DNA from: HGM05232 sp964646495
GTDB lineage: Bacteria; Bacteroidota; Bacteroidia; Bacteroidales; Muribaculaceae
NCBI GenBank assembly: GCA_964646495.1
Contig: CAZYEO010000013.1
Coordinates: 1 to 26,821 of the forward strand
DNA: 26,821 nucleotides
Reading direction: 5' to 3'
Shown here in pieces: positions 7,559 to 16,009 of the stretch (its first letter is position 1; the number at the start of each line of letters is the position of its first letter). A program made the position numbers and the translations under genes. The notes below the pieces were generated by a model. The model did no database searches, had not been told where the DNA came from, and worked only from the letters and a program-made list of their open reading frames with translations.

Positions 7559-8374
7559 ATGCTGAGAAAACCTAAAATGATTTTATATATAATCCTTCTT
7601 GCCGTAGCAATAGGATTAATGGTTATGCTCAAGCAATGTGGCAAATCAATATCGGGCAATAATATCGCTGCACCATCCGATACTATAAGTGTGGGCTTGG
7701 AATACTCTCCGCTCACATATTATATGTATGATGATACATTGGGGGGCTTTAATTATGATATGTTACGTCTTCTATCCAAGAAGGCAAATATTCATTTTCG
7801 ATATATTCCTGTAGTTACACTCCAAAAGAGCCTTGACGATTTAGAATCGGGAAAATACCAAATACTTGTGGCTCAGTTACCAATGACGAAAGAGAATAAA
7901 GAACATTATCTTTTTTCCGAACCGATATATCTCGATCGTCAGGTGCTTGTGCAGCGTAAAGATTCGTTAGGGCATATCAAAATAAAAAATCAATTAGATC
8001 TCGCCGGCGACACTGTATATGTGGTAGCCGGATCTCCAATGGAGAGCCGCATTTCAAGCCTTAGTCGAGAAATAGGAGATACTATATATGTCAAAAAAGA
8101 CAACCTTTATGGTCCCGAACAGCTGTTTTTAATGGTAAAGGAGGGGATTATTGATTATGCCGTGATTAATGAAGGGATTGCTGGTGAACTCGTGAAAAAA
8201 TATCCACAGATAAGTATTCATACTAACGTGAGCTTCACTCAATTTCAATCTTGGATACTTAGTAAATCTGAAACAAAACTATGCGATAGCATAAATGTGT
8301 GGATTAACAGATTGAAGAGTACTCCCGAATATCGCAACCTTTATTCCCGATATTTCAAGGATGCTACTCATTGA
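7559..8374 (+). CDS. Periplasmic substrate-binding protein, family 3-like (SBP_bac_3)
   Basis: 271 residues. A hydrophobic N-terminal anchor (residues 8-25) is followed by Cys27, which is not in a good lipobox, so it is either membrane-anchored or a poorly conforming lipoprotein. From about residue 42 it resembles family 3 solute-binding domains (amino-acid binding or the N-terminal half of MltF): VGLEYSPLTYYMYDDTLGGFNYDMLRLLSK, then a two-lobed alternation ending with NVWINRLKSTPEYRNLYSRYF, a common end of this fold. It lacks the lytic transglycosylase domain of MltF. It lies 10 bases behind the porin gene with no promoter between them. No ABC permease or ATPase is nearby, so a role in sensing or in handing solute to a distant transporter is possible. 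Ligand unknown. Confidence 0.75.
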   Translation: MLRKPKMILYIILLAVAIGLMVMLKQCGKSISGNNIAAPSDTISVGLEYSPLTYYMYDDTLGGFNYDMLRLLSKKANIHFRYIPVVTLQKSLDDLESGKYQILVAQLPMTKENKEHYLFSEPIYLDRQVLVQRKDSLGHIKIKNQLDLAGDTVYVVAGSPMESRISSLSREIGDTIYVKKDNLYGPEQLFLMVKEGIIDYAVINEGIAGELVKKYPQISIHTNVSFTQFQSWILSKSETKLCDSINVWINRLKSTPEYRNLYSRYFKDATH

Positions 8375-8421
8375 TATATTAGATAGCGCAATTTCATCCC
8401 AGTAAGAAATATGTTGATTGC

Positions 8422-8448
8422 TCCCAAAAATTTATTATTATTTTGGGA
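8422..8448 (+). terminator. Hairpin downstream of the substrate-binding gene
   Basis: TCCCAAAA (8422-8429) pairs with TTTTGGGA (8441-8448) around an 11-base AT loop. There is no T-run after it, so terminator activity is uncertain. The right arm overlaps the inverted repeat at 8440-8452. Confidence 0.35.
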
Positions 8449-8452
8449 AATA
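8440..8452 (+). repeat. Left copy of a 13-base inverted repeat
   Basis: ATTTTGGGAAATA is the exact reverse complement of 8806-8818. The two copies bracket the promoter and small gene 8493-8801. Confidence 0.6.
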
Positions 8453-8478
8453 AATTAGGAAATTAAGAATCAACTGTT

Positions 8479-8486
8479 TATCTTTG
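8479..8486 (+). promoter_or_regulatory. Promoter -7 element, near-leaderless
   Basis: TATCTTTG ends six bases before the ATG at 8493. Transcription would begin almost at the start codon. No convincing -33 element. Confidence 0.5.
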
Positions 8487-8492
8487 TAGGTG

Positions 8493-8801
8493 ATGAAAAG
8501 GAATATTATTAAAATATTGATTATTACTACTCTCGCTTTTGGCAGCGTAGAGGTATTTGCAGCGAAAGGACAAGATGAAAATCGTGTTGTCGAGTCGCTT
8601 GCAACCCCTACTGTGACTTGTGGAGTGGGTAGTATCACTATTTATAATCCATTGGACGAAACTGTTTTTACAATATATTCCATAATAGGACAGCCCATTA
8701 AATCATTTACGATGCCCATGGGTACGGCTACTGTGGAATTGCCCAAGGGGTTCTATATCATCAAATGTAATCTGTGGTCACGCAAGATTGTAGTTAAATA
8801 A
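8493..8801 (+). CDS. Small secreted protein resembling a lone T9SS C-terminal domain
   Basis: 102 residues. A signal peptide (1-22, ending VFAA) is followed by a short linker and then one small beta domain with the order IYNPLDETVFTIYSIIGQPI, a strand pair around MGTATVELPKGFYIIKC and the end SRKIVVK. This order (IYN..G..., then LPKGFYIIK, then KIVVK) resembles type A C-terminal sorting domains of the type IX secretion system and the related DUF6383-like small proteins, but no cargo domain precedes it. A GTG lies directly before the chosen ATG; ATG is preferred because the promoter leaves almost no leader. Function unknown. It is enclosed by a 13-base inverted repeat. Confidence 0.7.
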   Translation: MKRNIIKILIITTLAFGSVEVFAAKGQDENRVVESLATPTVTCGVGSITIYNPLDETVFTIYSIIGQPIKSFTMPMGTATVELPKGFYIIKCNLWSRKIVVK

Positions 8802-8805
8802 TCAC

Positions 8806-8818
8806 TATTTCCCAAAAT
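8806..8818 (-). repeat. Right copy of a 13-base inverted repeat
   Basis: TATTTCCCAAAAT, exact reverse complement of 8440-8452, begins five bases after the small gene ends. Confidence 0.6.
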
Positions 8819-8833
8819 TCAGATTTAATACCA

Positions 8834-8862
8834 TAATTCCAAGGATAATTTTCTTGGGATTA
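8834..8862 (+). terminator. Hairpin between the small secreted gene and pulA
   Basis: TAATTCCAAG (8834-8843) pairs with CTTGGGATTA (8853-8862), ten pairs with one T-G wobble and a 9-base loop. It lacks a real T-run, so it may be a weak terminator or an operator-like palindrome. Confidence 0.35.
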
Positions 8863-8948
8863 CATATCTTGACCTATATGCTGGAAATAGAATGAAATTT
8901 TTATAGAGATAACCTATTTTATTTATTTGATAACACTCGATTTAAAAA

Positions 8949-10970
8949 ATGAAGAATTTAATGTTGCGAATGTGTGCGTCTGCGCTCACACTATCTTTTA
9001 TGGCTCCAATACCTATAGCTATGGCACAAAAGATTGAAAATCAAAGTACAAATTATATGAGTTTCCCTGCATATAAGGGGGATGATCTGGGAGTGAATGT
9101 AACTTCAGGAGTGACTCACTTTAAATTATGGTCGCCAAAAGCTCAAGAGGTAAAAGTAAACATATACAACGATGCTAATACTAAAGTGCCGAGTATGGTT
9201 TATACCATGTCGTTACAAAAAGACTCCGGGGTGTGGCGCACTGAGGTTCCCGAAGCTCTTTATGGCAAGTATTATACTTTTCAAGTGAAATATAACGGAA
9301 AATGGTTGGATGAGACTCCCGGAGTATGGGCTAAAGCAGTGGGAGTTAATGGTCATAGGGCAGCCATAATTGATTTTTCCAAAACTAACCCTGCTGGTTG
9401 GGATAATGATAAAGGACCGGAAGTGAAAAATATAAATGATGTAATTCTCTATGAAGTACATCATAGAGATTTCTCTATGCATCCCAATTCTGGAATTGCA
9501 AATAAAGGAAAGTTTGTGGCTATGCTTGAAAATGGAACCCTATCGCTTAACGGTGAAAAGACCGGTATCGATCACCTCAAAGAATTAGGTATTACCCATG
9601 TGCATATTCTTCCCTCATACGATTATAATAGCGTGGATGAAATGCAACTACCGTCCAACCAATATAATTGGGGATATGACCCGGTGAATTATAATGTTCC
9701 AGAAGGTTCATATTCAACTAATGCTGCCGATCCTGCAACTCGTGTGCGAGAAATGAAAGAGATGGTGAAAGCATTGCATGATGCCGGCATTGGGGTGGTG
9801 ATGGATGTGGTTTATAATCATACTGCTGTGAACGATGATTCTAATTTCTCGCTCACAGCTCCGGGATATTATTATCGTCATAAAGCCGATGGAACTTATT
9901 CGGATGCATCGGCATGCGGAAACGAAACGGCAAGCGACCGCGAGCAGGTGCGTAATTTTATTATTAACTCGGTGAAATATTGGACTAAAGAGTACCATAT
10001 TGATGGTTATCGTTTTGATCTAATGGCTATTCATGATATTGAAACCATGAATGAGGTAGCTTCGGAGTTGAAAAAAATCAATCCGAATACCTTCGTTTAT
10101 GGAGAGGGGTGGACTGCCGGAGATTCTCCTCTTCCTGTGGAACGCCGCGCACTAAAAGAAAATGTGTCAAAAATGCAAGGTGTGGCAGTGTTCAGCGATG
10201 ATATTCGCGATGCTGTGAAAGGGCATTATAGTGATGCTTCCGACAGAGGTTTTGCTACTGGTAAACCCGGTCTTGAGGAAACTGTGAAAATAGGGATAGT
10301 AGCCTCTACAAAGCATCCGCAAGTAGATTATAGCAAGGGTAATAATTCAAAATTTGCCTATGCTTCATCACCATTGCAGATCATCAACTATGTATCTTGC
10401 CATGATGATATGACACTTACCGATAAATTGGCTAAGTCAATGCCCGGATCAACCTTGGAAGATCGCATACGTGCAGCGAAACTTGCGCAAACAATTGTGT
10501 TTACCTCGCAGGGAACGCCATTCATGTTTGCCGGAGAAGAGGTTTACCGCGATAAAAAAGGTGTACACAATTCATACAAATCTCCTGATTCTATCAATGC
10601 TATTGATTGGAATCAAAAGAAAGAGTACCGTGATGTATTCGATTATTATAGGGGGCTGATTGCATTGCGCAAAGCACATCCTGCATTTCGCATGACCACC
10701 ACCGAAGATGTAGCAAAACATTTGGTGTTTGACAAGGTTAGCGCTCCATTACTCATCTCGTATTCGCTTAAAGATAATGCCAACGGCGATTCGTGGAAAG
10801 AGATAAAAGTGATTCTAAATGGCTCTACTGAGGCGCAGAATATTAAAATTGCAAAAGGGAATTGGAAAGTGATTGCTTCCGATGGGAAGATTAATCCTGA
10901 TGGCCTATATGATATAAAGGGTGGCTCTATCGCTATTGAGCCAACATCGGCTACAATACTTGCACGATAA
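8949..10970 (+). CDS. pulA: Secreted type I pullulanase (GH13)
   Basis: Hydrolyses alpha-1,6 branches of pullulan, amylopectin or glycogen. A signal peptide (1-26, ending AMA|Q) has no lipobox, so the protein is periplasmic or exported further. A CBM48-type N-terminal domain lies at about 45-125. The GH13 barrel carries the type I pullulanase signature YNWGYDP (239-245) and the four conserved regions: DVVYNH (286-291), GYRFDLM with nucleophile D357, YGEGW with acid/base E386, and SCHDD with D486. All catalytic residues are present. The length of 673 suits a pullulanase with a short N-terminal module and a small C-terminal sheet. No sus-type genes are adjacent, so it is not part of a visible starch-utilisation locus. 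It converges on the minus-strand operator of lipid genes with one base between stop codons. Confidence 0.93.
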   Translation: MKNLMLRMCASALTLSFMAPIPIAMAQKIENQSTNYMSFPAYKGDDLGVNVTSGVTHFKLWSPKAQEVKVNIYNDANTKVPSMVYTMSLQKDSGVWRTEVPEALYGKYYTFQVKYNGKWLDETPGVWAKAVGVNGHRAAIIDFSKTNPAGWDNDKGPEVKNINDVILYEVHHRDFSMHPNSGIANKGKFVAMLENGTLSLNGEKTGIDHLKELGITHVHILPSYDYNSVDEMQLPSNQYNWGYDPVNYNVPEGSYSTNAADPATRVREMKEMVKALHDAGIGVVMDVVYNHTAVNDDSNFSLTAPGYYYRHKADGTYSDASACGNETASDREQVRNFIINSVKYWTKEYHIDGYRFDLMAIHDIETMNEVASELKKINPNTFVYGEGWTAGDSPLPVERRALKENVSKMQGVAVFSDDIRDAVKGHYSDASDRGFATGKPGLEETVKIGIVASTKHPQVDYSKGNNSKFAYASSPLQIINYVSCHDDMTLTDKLAKSMPGSTLEDRIRAAKLAQTIVFTSQGTPFMFAGEEVYRDKKGVHNSYKSPDSINAIDWNQKKEYRDVFDYYRGLIALRKAHPAFRMTTTEDVAKHLVFDKVSAPLLISYSLKDNANGDSWKEIKVILNGSTEAQNIKIAKGNWKVIASDGKINPDGLYDIKGGSIAIEPTSATILAR

Positions 10971-10971
10971 A

Positions 10972-11616
10972 TTAATCCACAACAAATATCATTACCTCGG
11001 TAGAGGTTGTAACTTTAAGCCATATTACACCGTTGTCCTCCTTGAGGATAGCGGTGTTTTCTATTTTGGCAGGAGTGGTTGAATGAGAGGATGTGATATG
11101 CTCTACCACGCGTGTAGAAACGTTGAAGATAAAAGAAATATATTCATTGGTATCTATATCTGTAAAAAGATATGTTGTTTTATCTCCCGATTCCGAACAT
11201 TGATATAATATGCCCGAATGATCGTATCTGAAAGAGACTGTGTTAGATTGTGCGCGCAGTGTTGGATCTGCTACAATATTATCGTCAGGATTATCGGGGG
11301 GTGTGATAGAGGCTACTATTATTTTACATTCCAATTGTGTATTGCCTATACTTATTCTTAACACTGCTTCTCCAACTTTAATAGCCGTGATATGTATTTT
11401 ATTGGCAATGCAAACAGTAGAGACAACAGGTGCTGAAATAGACACAGAATATTGATGTGCATTATTTACTGTGAGTGTGGCATTTTCGCCGAGATTAATA
11501 TTAATCTCGGTGTGGGAGAGGGAATATTCAGGATTCTTTATGTTATCGCTATCCTTCTGACATCCTACAAGAGTAGATGTAAATATTATTATGATGATTA
11601 ATATGAAATGTTTCAT
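10972..11616 (-). CDS. Lipoprotein with an Ig-like (BIG2-type) domain
   Basis: 214 residues. A signal peptide ends in a lipobox LVGC (Cys19), so it is predicted to be lipid-anchored. Residues about 31-105 form a bacterial Ig-like strand pattern (EYSLSHTEININLGENATLTV ... KVGEAVLRISIG) of the BIG2 type. A proline/aspartate linker (about 107-115) leads to a second beta-rich region to the C-terminus with no family I recognise. Its ATG overlaps the TGA of the endonuclease gene by four bases, so translation is probably coupled. It is the last gene of the minus-strand operon. A role as a surface adhesin or a partner of the nuclease-like protein is only a guess. Confidence 0.75.
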   Translation of the reverse strand: MKHFILIIIIIFTSTLVGCQKDSDNIKNPEYSLSHTEININLGENATLTVNNAHQYSVSISAPVVSTVCIANKIHITAIKVGEAVLRISIGNTQLECKIIVASITPPDNPDDNIVADPTLRAQSNTVSFRYDHSGILYQCSESGDKTTYLFTDIDTNEYISFIFNVSTRVVEHITSSHSTTPAKIENTAILKEDNGVIWLKVTTSTEVMIFVVD

Positions 11617-12656
11617 GGCTCTATTGTTATTAATATTTTGCCACGTATTCTATTTCCCGAATATTTTAGCTCATGAATGCCGATGCCTAATAATTGTGTA
11701 GATACATATTTTTCATTAACAGGGATATTATTTATCCTCCACTGAACATCGATAGGGATGAATGGGGAATATAAATATATGCGTTTCTCGCTTATTTTAT
11801 ATTTGGATTTAAGGGGAGTTATAATTTCGGTATCCTCGTCATCAAAATAGAATGGAGTGTCCTTTGCAGTGCCCCATATATGTTCTACCATTTGTGGATA
11901 ATCAATAAATGGGTTTCTATTGCCCTGTAGAGCATATACTGCATTGTTTCGGTCGATTTCTTTCTGGCTTACAGCATCGTTTCTATGCCAGCGTAAAAGC
12001 ATTTCTATCGCATATCGATTGAGGGTAGGGTAGTTACCTTGCAGGAATATATTTGTGGCAAAAGATTGCCACGTGGATGTTGCCGCTTTAGTTGCTATAT
12101 ACATAATCATTCGGGCAATATCCCCTTTATAATCATCTGCAACTTCAAAAGCATTTATTTTGGTAGAACCTATCATGGCATATCCCACTTTCCAACCTTG
12201 TTCGGAGTATATTATATCTATTATTTCACCTGCCGGATATTCTTTTTTATGATTGATTAATGTAGCCGGGCATGGTGTGATGTGATGCAGATCATATGAT
12301 AACGGATTTGTAAACGGATATTTATCTCCATACCAAGTCGGAGATATAAGTCTGTCAAAATCCATTCCTTCGGTTGCCCCCACACCATCTGCACTGAATT
12401 TGTGTTGCTCGGATGTGTAAATACTCCAAATATTTCCATTTTCGTGTGAATCTGTAGTGCGGAAAGCTGCCCATAAACTCCCTTTGCCAATAACTGTATT
12501 AATACTTTGATGCACCGCAATAAGTGCTCCCAGATTTGTTTTCAATGATTCTCCGCATGATCCGTTAATTTTGGACGGATAATATTCGCGAGCAGAAGAA
12601 ATTCCGTTTAGGGTAGTTATTATAAGCAATATTACAGTTATGATGGGTCTTGTCAT
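11613..12656 (-). CDS. Endonuclease I family protein, catalytic His apparently lost
   Basis: 347 residues with a signal peptide (1-21), so secreted. It is recognised as the EndA/NucM/Vvn family by DLHHITP (122-128), N135 and the C-terminal block RNNAVYALQGNRNPFID (236-252) followed by VEHIWG. These cover the beta-beta-alpha-metal fold core and its metal-binding Asn. The family motif usually written GMNIEHSFPKSWWG is here GMDFDRLISPTWYG (97-110), so the general-base His falls on Arg102 and the preceding Glu on Asp101. It may be an inactive or altered member. A 75-residue tail (about 273-347) looks like a separate beta domain. It overlaps the cardiolipin synthase and lipoprotein genes by ATGA at both ends. 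Confidence 0.82.
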   Translation of the reverse strand: MTRPIITVILLIITTLNGISSAREYYPSKINGSCGESLKTNLGALIAVHQSINTVIGKGSLWAAFRTTDSHENGNIWSIYTSEQHKFSADGVGATEGMDFDRLISPTWYGDKYPFTNPLSYDLHHITPCPATLINHKKEYPAGEIIDIIYSEQGWKVGYAMIGSTKINAFEVADDYKGDIARMIMYIATKAATSTWQSFATNIFLQGNYPTLNRYAIEMLLRWHRNDAVSQKEIDRNNAVYALQGNRNPFIDYPQMVEHIWGTAKDTPFYFDDEDTEIITPLKSKYKISEKRIYLYSPFIPIDVQWRINNIPVNEKYVSTQLLGIGIHELKYSGNRIRGKILITIEP

Positions 12657-14095
12657 AAAATTGGGCTTAAAAGTCGCACAGTAGACTCTTTGAAACGCTC
12701 AAATGCAGGGCGATGTCGCCACAGCGTGGGATTAAGCCGCTCAGACTCAAGAATATCATCTATAAATATCTTTTTCATTTGTGCATTTATATTTGAACTA
12801 TAGATAAATGCATTGCTTTCAAAATTGTGTTCAAAGCTTCGGAAATCGAAATTAGTGGATCCTGTGGTGCAAAATTCATCATCAACTATGATAACCTTAG
12901 AGTGTAGCATTCCCCCTTTATATAGATATACTTTAATCCCTGCTTTCATGCACTCTGACAGATAGGAAAATGATGCGAGCCTTAGGATTAAAGAATCGCT
13001 GCGGTAAGGTATCATCAACCGCACATCTACCTTTGAAAGGGCTGCTATCTGTAGTGCTTTAAGAAGACTTTCAGTGGGTAAAAAATAAGGGGTTTGGATA
13101 TATACGCATTTTTTAGCATTAGATATGGCTTTTAGAAAGAGGAATGAAATGTTACTCCATGTCCCCATCGGACCACTTGTCATTATTTGTACTCCGGCTT
13201 CGGAATTGTGAAGTACATTATATCGTCTACAGGTCTCTTTGAGAAGTGGTTCACCCATGAAATTCCAATCTACTGCAAACGAATATTGCAATCCGCTCAC
13301 CGCATTACCTGTTATCTTTATATGTGTGTCTCTCCACTTTGCAAATTTCCCCCCATTTATGTATCTATCGGCAATGTTCATTCCTCCGATATACCCTACA
13401 AGTCCATCTATAACAGTGATTTTGCGGTGGTTACGCCAATTAATGCGAGTGGCAAATTGCGGGAATGTGACGCGCATGAATGGCTTTACCTCCACACCTG
13501 CTTCAATCATGCGCTTATAAAACGCATTACCAACATTGAAGCACCCCACATGGTCATATATCACTCGCACCTTTACCCCTTGTCGGGCTTTTTCTATAAG
13601 GATATTACTTATTTCATTGCCTATTATGTCATTTTCAAAGATATAATATTGCAGATGTATGTAATGTTCTGCATTTTGCAGGTCACGTTTAAATGATTCG
13701 AATTTCTCTTTTCCGGTAGTAAAAATGGTTATATTGTTTCCGGGAAAATATTCCGAGCCAGTGAGAGTGTGTGCCAATCGTATTTGCTGAACGCTTTCTT
13801 GTGTGAAATTCAATGTATTGCTGTCGATATGTCGATATAATTCACTGCGTTTCAGTTTTCGTTTATTTTTGCGTGAAATCATGTGATGACTTTTCATGCT
13901 TCGTCCGAAGAAAACATAAAGAATCATTCCTCCGAGTGGTACGAGAAACAGCACCGTGACCCATGCCAATGATTTCACCGGATTGCGGTTCTCCGAAATA
14001 ACAACCCCTATAATCCCAAATACTGTTATCACATACACAATCGATAAGATGGTGTATACAACAGAAGATGTGATTATCAGAAGCAGGTTAGTCAT
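12653..14095 (-). CDS. cls: Cardiolipin synthase
   Basis: Condenses two phosphatidylglycerol molecules to cardiolipin (or a related transphosphatidylation) at the inner membrane. 480 residues. Two N-terminal membrane segments (about 3-33 and 42-63) form the PLDc_N region. Two phospholipase D catalytic motifs follow: HRKITVID (H223, K225, D230) with GGMNIADRY, and HSKVIIVD (H398, K400, D405) with TGSTNFDFRSF. The length and organisation match bacterial ClsA. It begins 35 bases after the acyl-CoA synthetase stop and its own stop overlaps the next start, so it is the second gene of a four-gene operon; pairing with an acyl activating enzyme fits a membrane-lipid theme. Confidence 0.95.
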   Translation of the reverse strand: MTNLLLIITSSVVYTILSIVYVITVFGIIGVVISENRNPVKSLAWVTVLFLVPLGGMILYVFFGRSMKSHHMISRKNKRKLKRSELYRHIDSNTLNFTQESVQQIRLAHTLTGSEYFPGNNITIFTTGKEKFESFKRDLQNAEHYIHLQYYIFENDIIGNEISNILIEKARQGVKVRVIYDHVGCFNVGNAFYKRMIEAGVEVKPFMRVTFPQFATRINWRNHRKITVIDGLVGYIGGMNIADRYINGGKFAKWRDTHIKITGNAVSGLQYSFAVDWNFMGEPLLKETCRRYNVLHNSEAGVQIMTSGPMGTWSNISFLFLKAISNAKKCVYIQTPYFLPTESLLKALQIAALSKVDVRLMIPYRSDSLILRLASFSYLSECMKAGIKVYLYKGGMLHSKVIIVDDEFCTTGSTNFDFRSFEHNFESNAFIYSSNINAQMKKIFIDDILESERLNPTLWRHRPAFERFKESTVRLLSPIL

Positions 14096-14130
14096 TCGTT
14101 TTAAGGTGATTTTATATATTAAGGATATTC

Positions 14131-15786
14131 TTAGCTATGCTGATACAAGTATCGTTTGATACTTCTTTTTGGAGTTTTTTCAAATTCCTCGTGATATACT
14201 TTGACCCTTGAAATTTGAGAATATATAGGTAATTCTTTATTCAGAGAGCCGATATTTTCATTCATTATCCTTTCAAGATCAGAGAAAGTCAAACCCTGTT
14301 TCTGACCGTTTTCAATATCTGGATATATCAGAGCTACCAATTTGTTATTCTCTTCGATTACCAGCGATTCATTTACATAAGGTAAGTTATTCAATTTTTG
14401 CTCAATCTCTTCGGGATATATATTTTGTCCAGATGGTCCTAATATCATGTTTTTACTACGACCGTGTATATAGATAAATCCTTCATCGTCGAGTGTACAG
14501 AGATCACCGGTATTCATCCAACCTTCGTGCATTATGGATTCTGTAGCCGAATCGTTTTTATAGTATCCGAGCATCACATTTGTGCCCTTAACCCACAATT
14601 CACCGGCTTTATTCTCGGGGTCGGATGATTGCACCTTAACTGTCATTCTATCGACTACACGTCCGCATGATCCTTGTCTAGTCTCCGAGCATGGGGAGTA
14701 CGCAATAAGTGGTGCGCATTCAGTCATGCCGTAACCTACCGTAAATGGGAAATCTATACGGCGGAGAAAAGCTTCTACGTCTTTGTTTAGAGCAGCTCCG
14801 CCTATGATTAACTCGCATAAATTTCCACCGAATGTTTCGTTGAGTTTATCTTTAATTTTACCCAGCAAACGGTCGTCTACAAATGGAACTTTGAGCAATA
14901 ATTTCATTAAAGGTTTATCGAGTAACGGAAAAACTTTTGTTTTGATTATTTTCTCAATTATAAGGGGTACTGTGACAATAAGTTTAGGTCGCACCGTTGC
15001 AAATGCATCCATAATAACTTTTGGCGATGGAATGCGTGTAAGGAAAAACACGTGGCATCCTTTCACAAAAGGATGTATAAGCTCTATTGCCAATCCATAC
15101 ATATGAGCCATAGGAAGCATGCACACGATATTATCTCCCGGTTTGAGAAATTCAAGATGGTCAAGACAAAAACGGATATTGGATGTAATAGCTCTATATG
15201 GAACCATCACCCCTTTCGAGAAGCCCGTAGATCCTGATGTGTAGTTTATAATAGCTAATTCATCGGACTTTGGCTGATAATATACTACATCTTCACGTGT
15301 GAATCTTTCGGGGTAGTGACGACCGAATAGCTCGTTTAATTTCTCGCGAGAATGGGTGAGTGCGGATGATCGTGAATATAATAGTGAAAAATCGCTAATC
15401 AGCAGTGCCCCTATTAGGTTGGGCATAAGTGAATTATCCAAATTCTCCCATATAGTTAAATCTGTGAAAAATAACTTTGCTTCGCTGTGATTCACTATGT
15501 GATGTATATTATCGGATTTGAATTCGTGCAATATAGGAACAGCCACTGCACCATAGGTGAGAGCACTAAAGAAGGCTACTGCCCATTGCGCAGAATTTCT
15601 ACCGCATATTGCAATTTTATCGCCTGGGCGCAACCCACAATTTTCATATATGATATGTAATTTGGCGATTTTCCGCGCTAAATCGCGATATTGAAACGAT
15701 ACGCCATTGAAGTCGGTAAGAGACAATTCTTCCCAATTTTTACGTATTGAATCTTGTATATATTGATTTAAATTTTCGTTTTCCAT
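14131..15786 (-). CDS. AMP-dependent acyl-CoA synthetase (fatty acid-CoA ligase type)
   Basis: Activates a carboxylic acid, probably a fatty acid, by adenylation and thioesterification. 551 residues of the ANL superfamily. Motifs in order: the P-loop YTSGSTGFSKG (182-192), the YGMTECAPL adenine/acyl motif in mid-protein, TGDLCTLDDEGFIYIHGR, the hinge region SKNMILGPSGQNIYPEEIE and the C-terminal catalytic lysine segment TPKRSIKRYLY. There is no signal peptide and no carrier domain, so it is a cytoplasmic or membrane-associated single-domain ligase. It is the first gene of the operon with cardiolipin synthase. Chain-length preference cannot be read from the sequence; use of an acyl carrier protein instead of CoA is possible. 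Confidence 0.9.
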   Translation of the reverse strand: MENENLNQYIQDSIRKNWEELSLTDFNGVSFQYRDLARKIAKLHIIYENCGLRPGDKIAICGRNSAQWAVAFFSALTYGAVAVPILHEFKSDNIHHIVNHSEAKLFFTDLTIWENLDNSLMPNLIGALLISDFSLLYSRSSALTHSREKLNELFGRHYPERFTREDVVYYQPKSDELAIINYTSGSTGFSKGVMVPYRAITSNIRFCLDHLEFLKPGDNIVCMLPMAHMYGLAIELIHPFVKGCHVFFLTRIPSPKVIMDAFATVRPKLIVTVPLIIEKIIKTKVFPLLDKPLMKLLLKVPFVDDRLLGKIKDKLNETFGGNLCELIIGGAALNKDVEAFLRRIDFPFTVGYGMTECAPLIAYSPCSETRQGSCGRVVDRMTVKVQSSDPENKAGELWVKGTNVMLGYYKNDSATESIMHEGWMNTGDLCTLDDEGFIYIHGRSKNMILGPSGQNIYPEEIEQKLNNLPYVNESLVIEENNKLVALIYPDIENGQKQGLTFSDLERIMNENIGSLNKELPIYSQISRVKVYHEEFEKTPKRSIKRYLYQHS

Positions 15787-15848
15787 CTTGCTTTAAGAAT
15801 AAAAAAAGTTTTACAATCTATTGCAGTTTCCATTGATATTGTATTAAA

Positions 15849-15856
15849 CAAAAGTA
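15849..15856 (-). promoter_or_regulatory. Promoter -7 element for the acyl-CoA synthetase operon
   Basis: TACTTTTG on the minus strand matches TAnnTTTG, about 62 bases before the start codon. No clear -33 element. Confidence 0.4.
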
Positions 15857-15942
15857 TAAATTATAAGTGGGAAAATAAAATTATATAGACTAAATATGAG
15901 GTCTGCAGATAAATGTGTAGATGTTTAGAATGTGTATAAGCA

Positions 15943-15980
15943 CAAAAATTCCGTTGCTATCAATAAAGATAACAACGGAA
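15943..15980 (-). terminator. Rho-independent terminator of rpmH
   Basis: TTCCGTTG (15949-15956) pairs with CAACGGAA (15973-15980), then after one mismatch TATC pairs with GATA around a 6-base loop. On the minus strand the stem is followed by a T-run (15948-15944). Confidence 0.85.
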
Positions 15981-16009
15981 TAAATCGTTAATAATCGATT
16001 AAGATCTAA

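Noticed and set aside
8869..8893. Sigma-70-like TTGACC and TAGAAT boxes before pulA
   Set aside because: Spacing is only 13 bases and the Bacteroidota housekeeping sigma factor uses TAnnTTTG elements.
10922..10941. Small GGCTC/GAGCC hairpin at the end of pulA
   Set aside because: It is inside the coding sequence, short, and has no T-run, so it is not convincing as a terminator.
13187..13696. Plus-strand open frame of 169 codons inside cardiolipin synthase
   Set aside because: Antisense to a gene with both catalytic motifs; Cys/Ile/Tyr-rich composition typical of a shadow frame.
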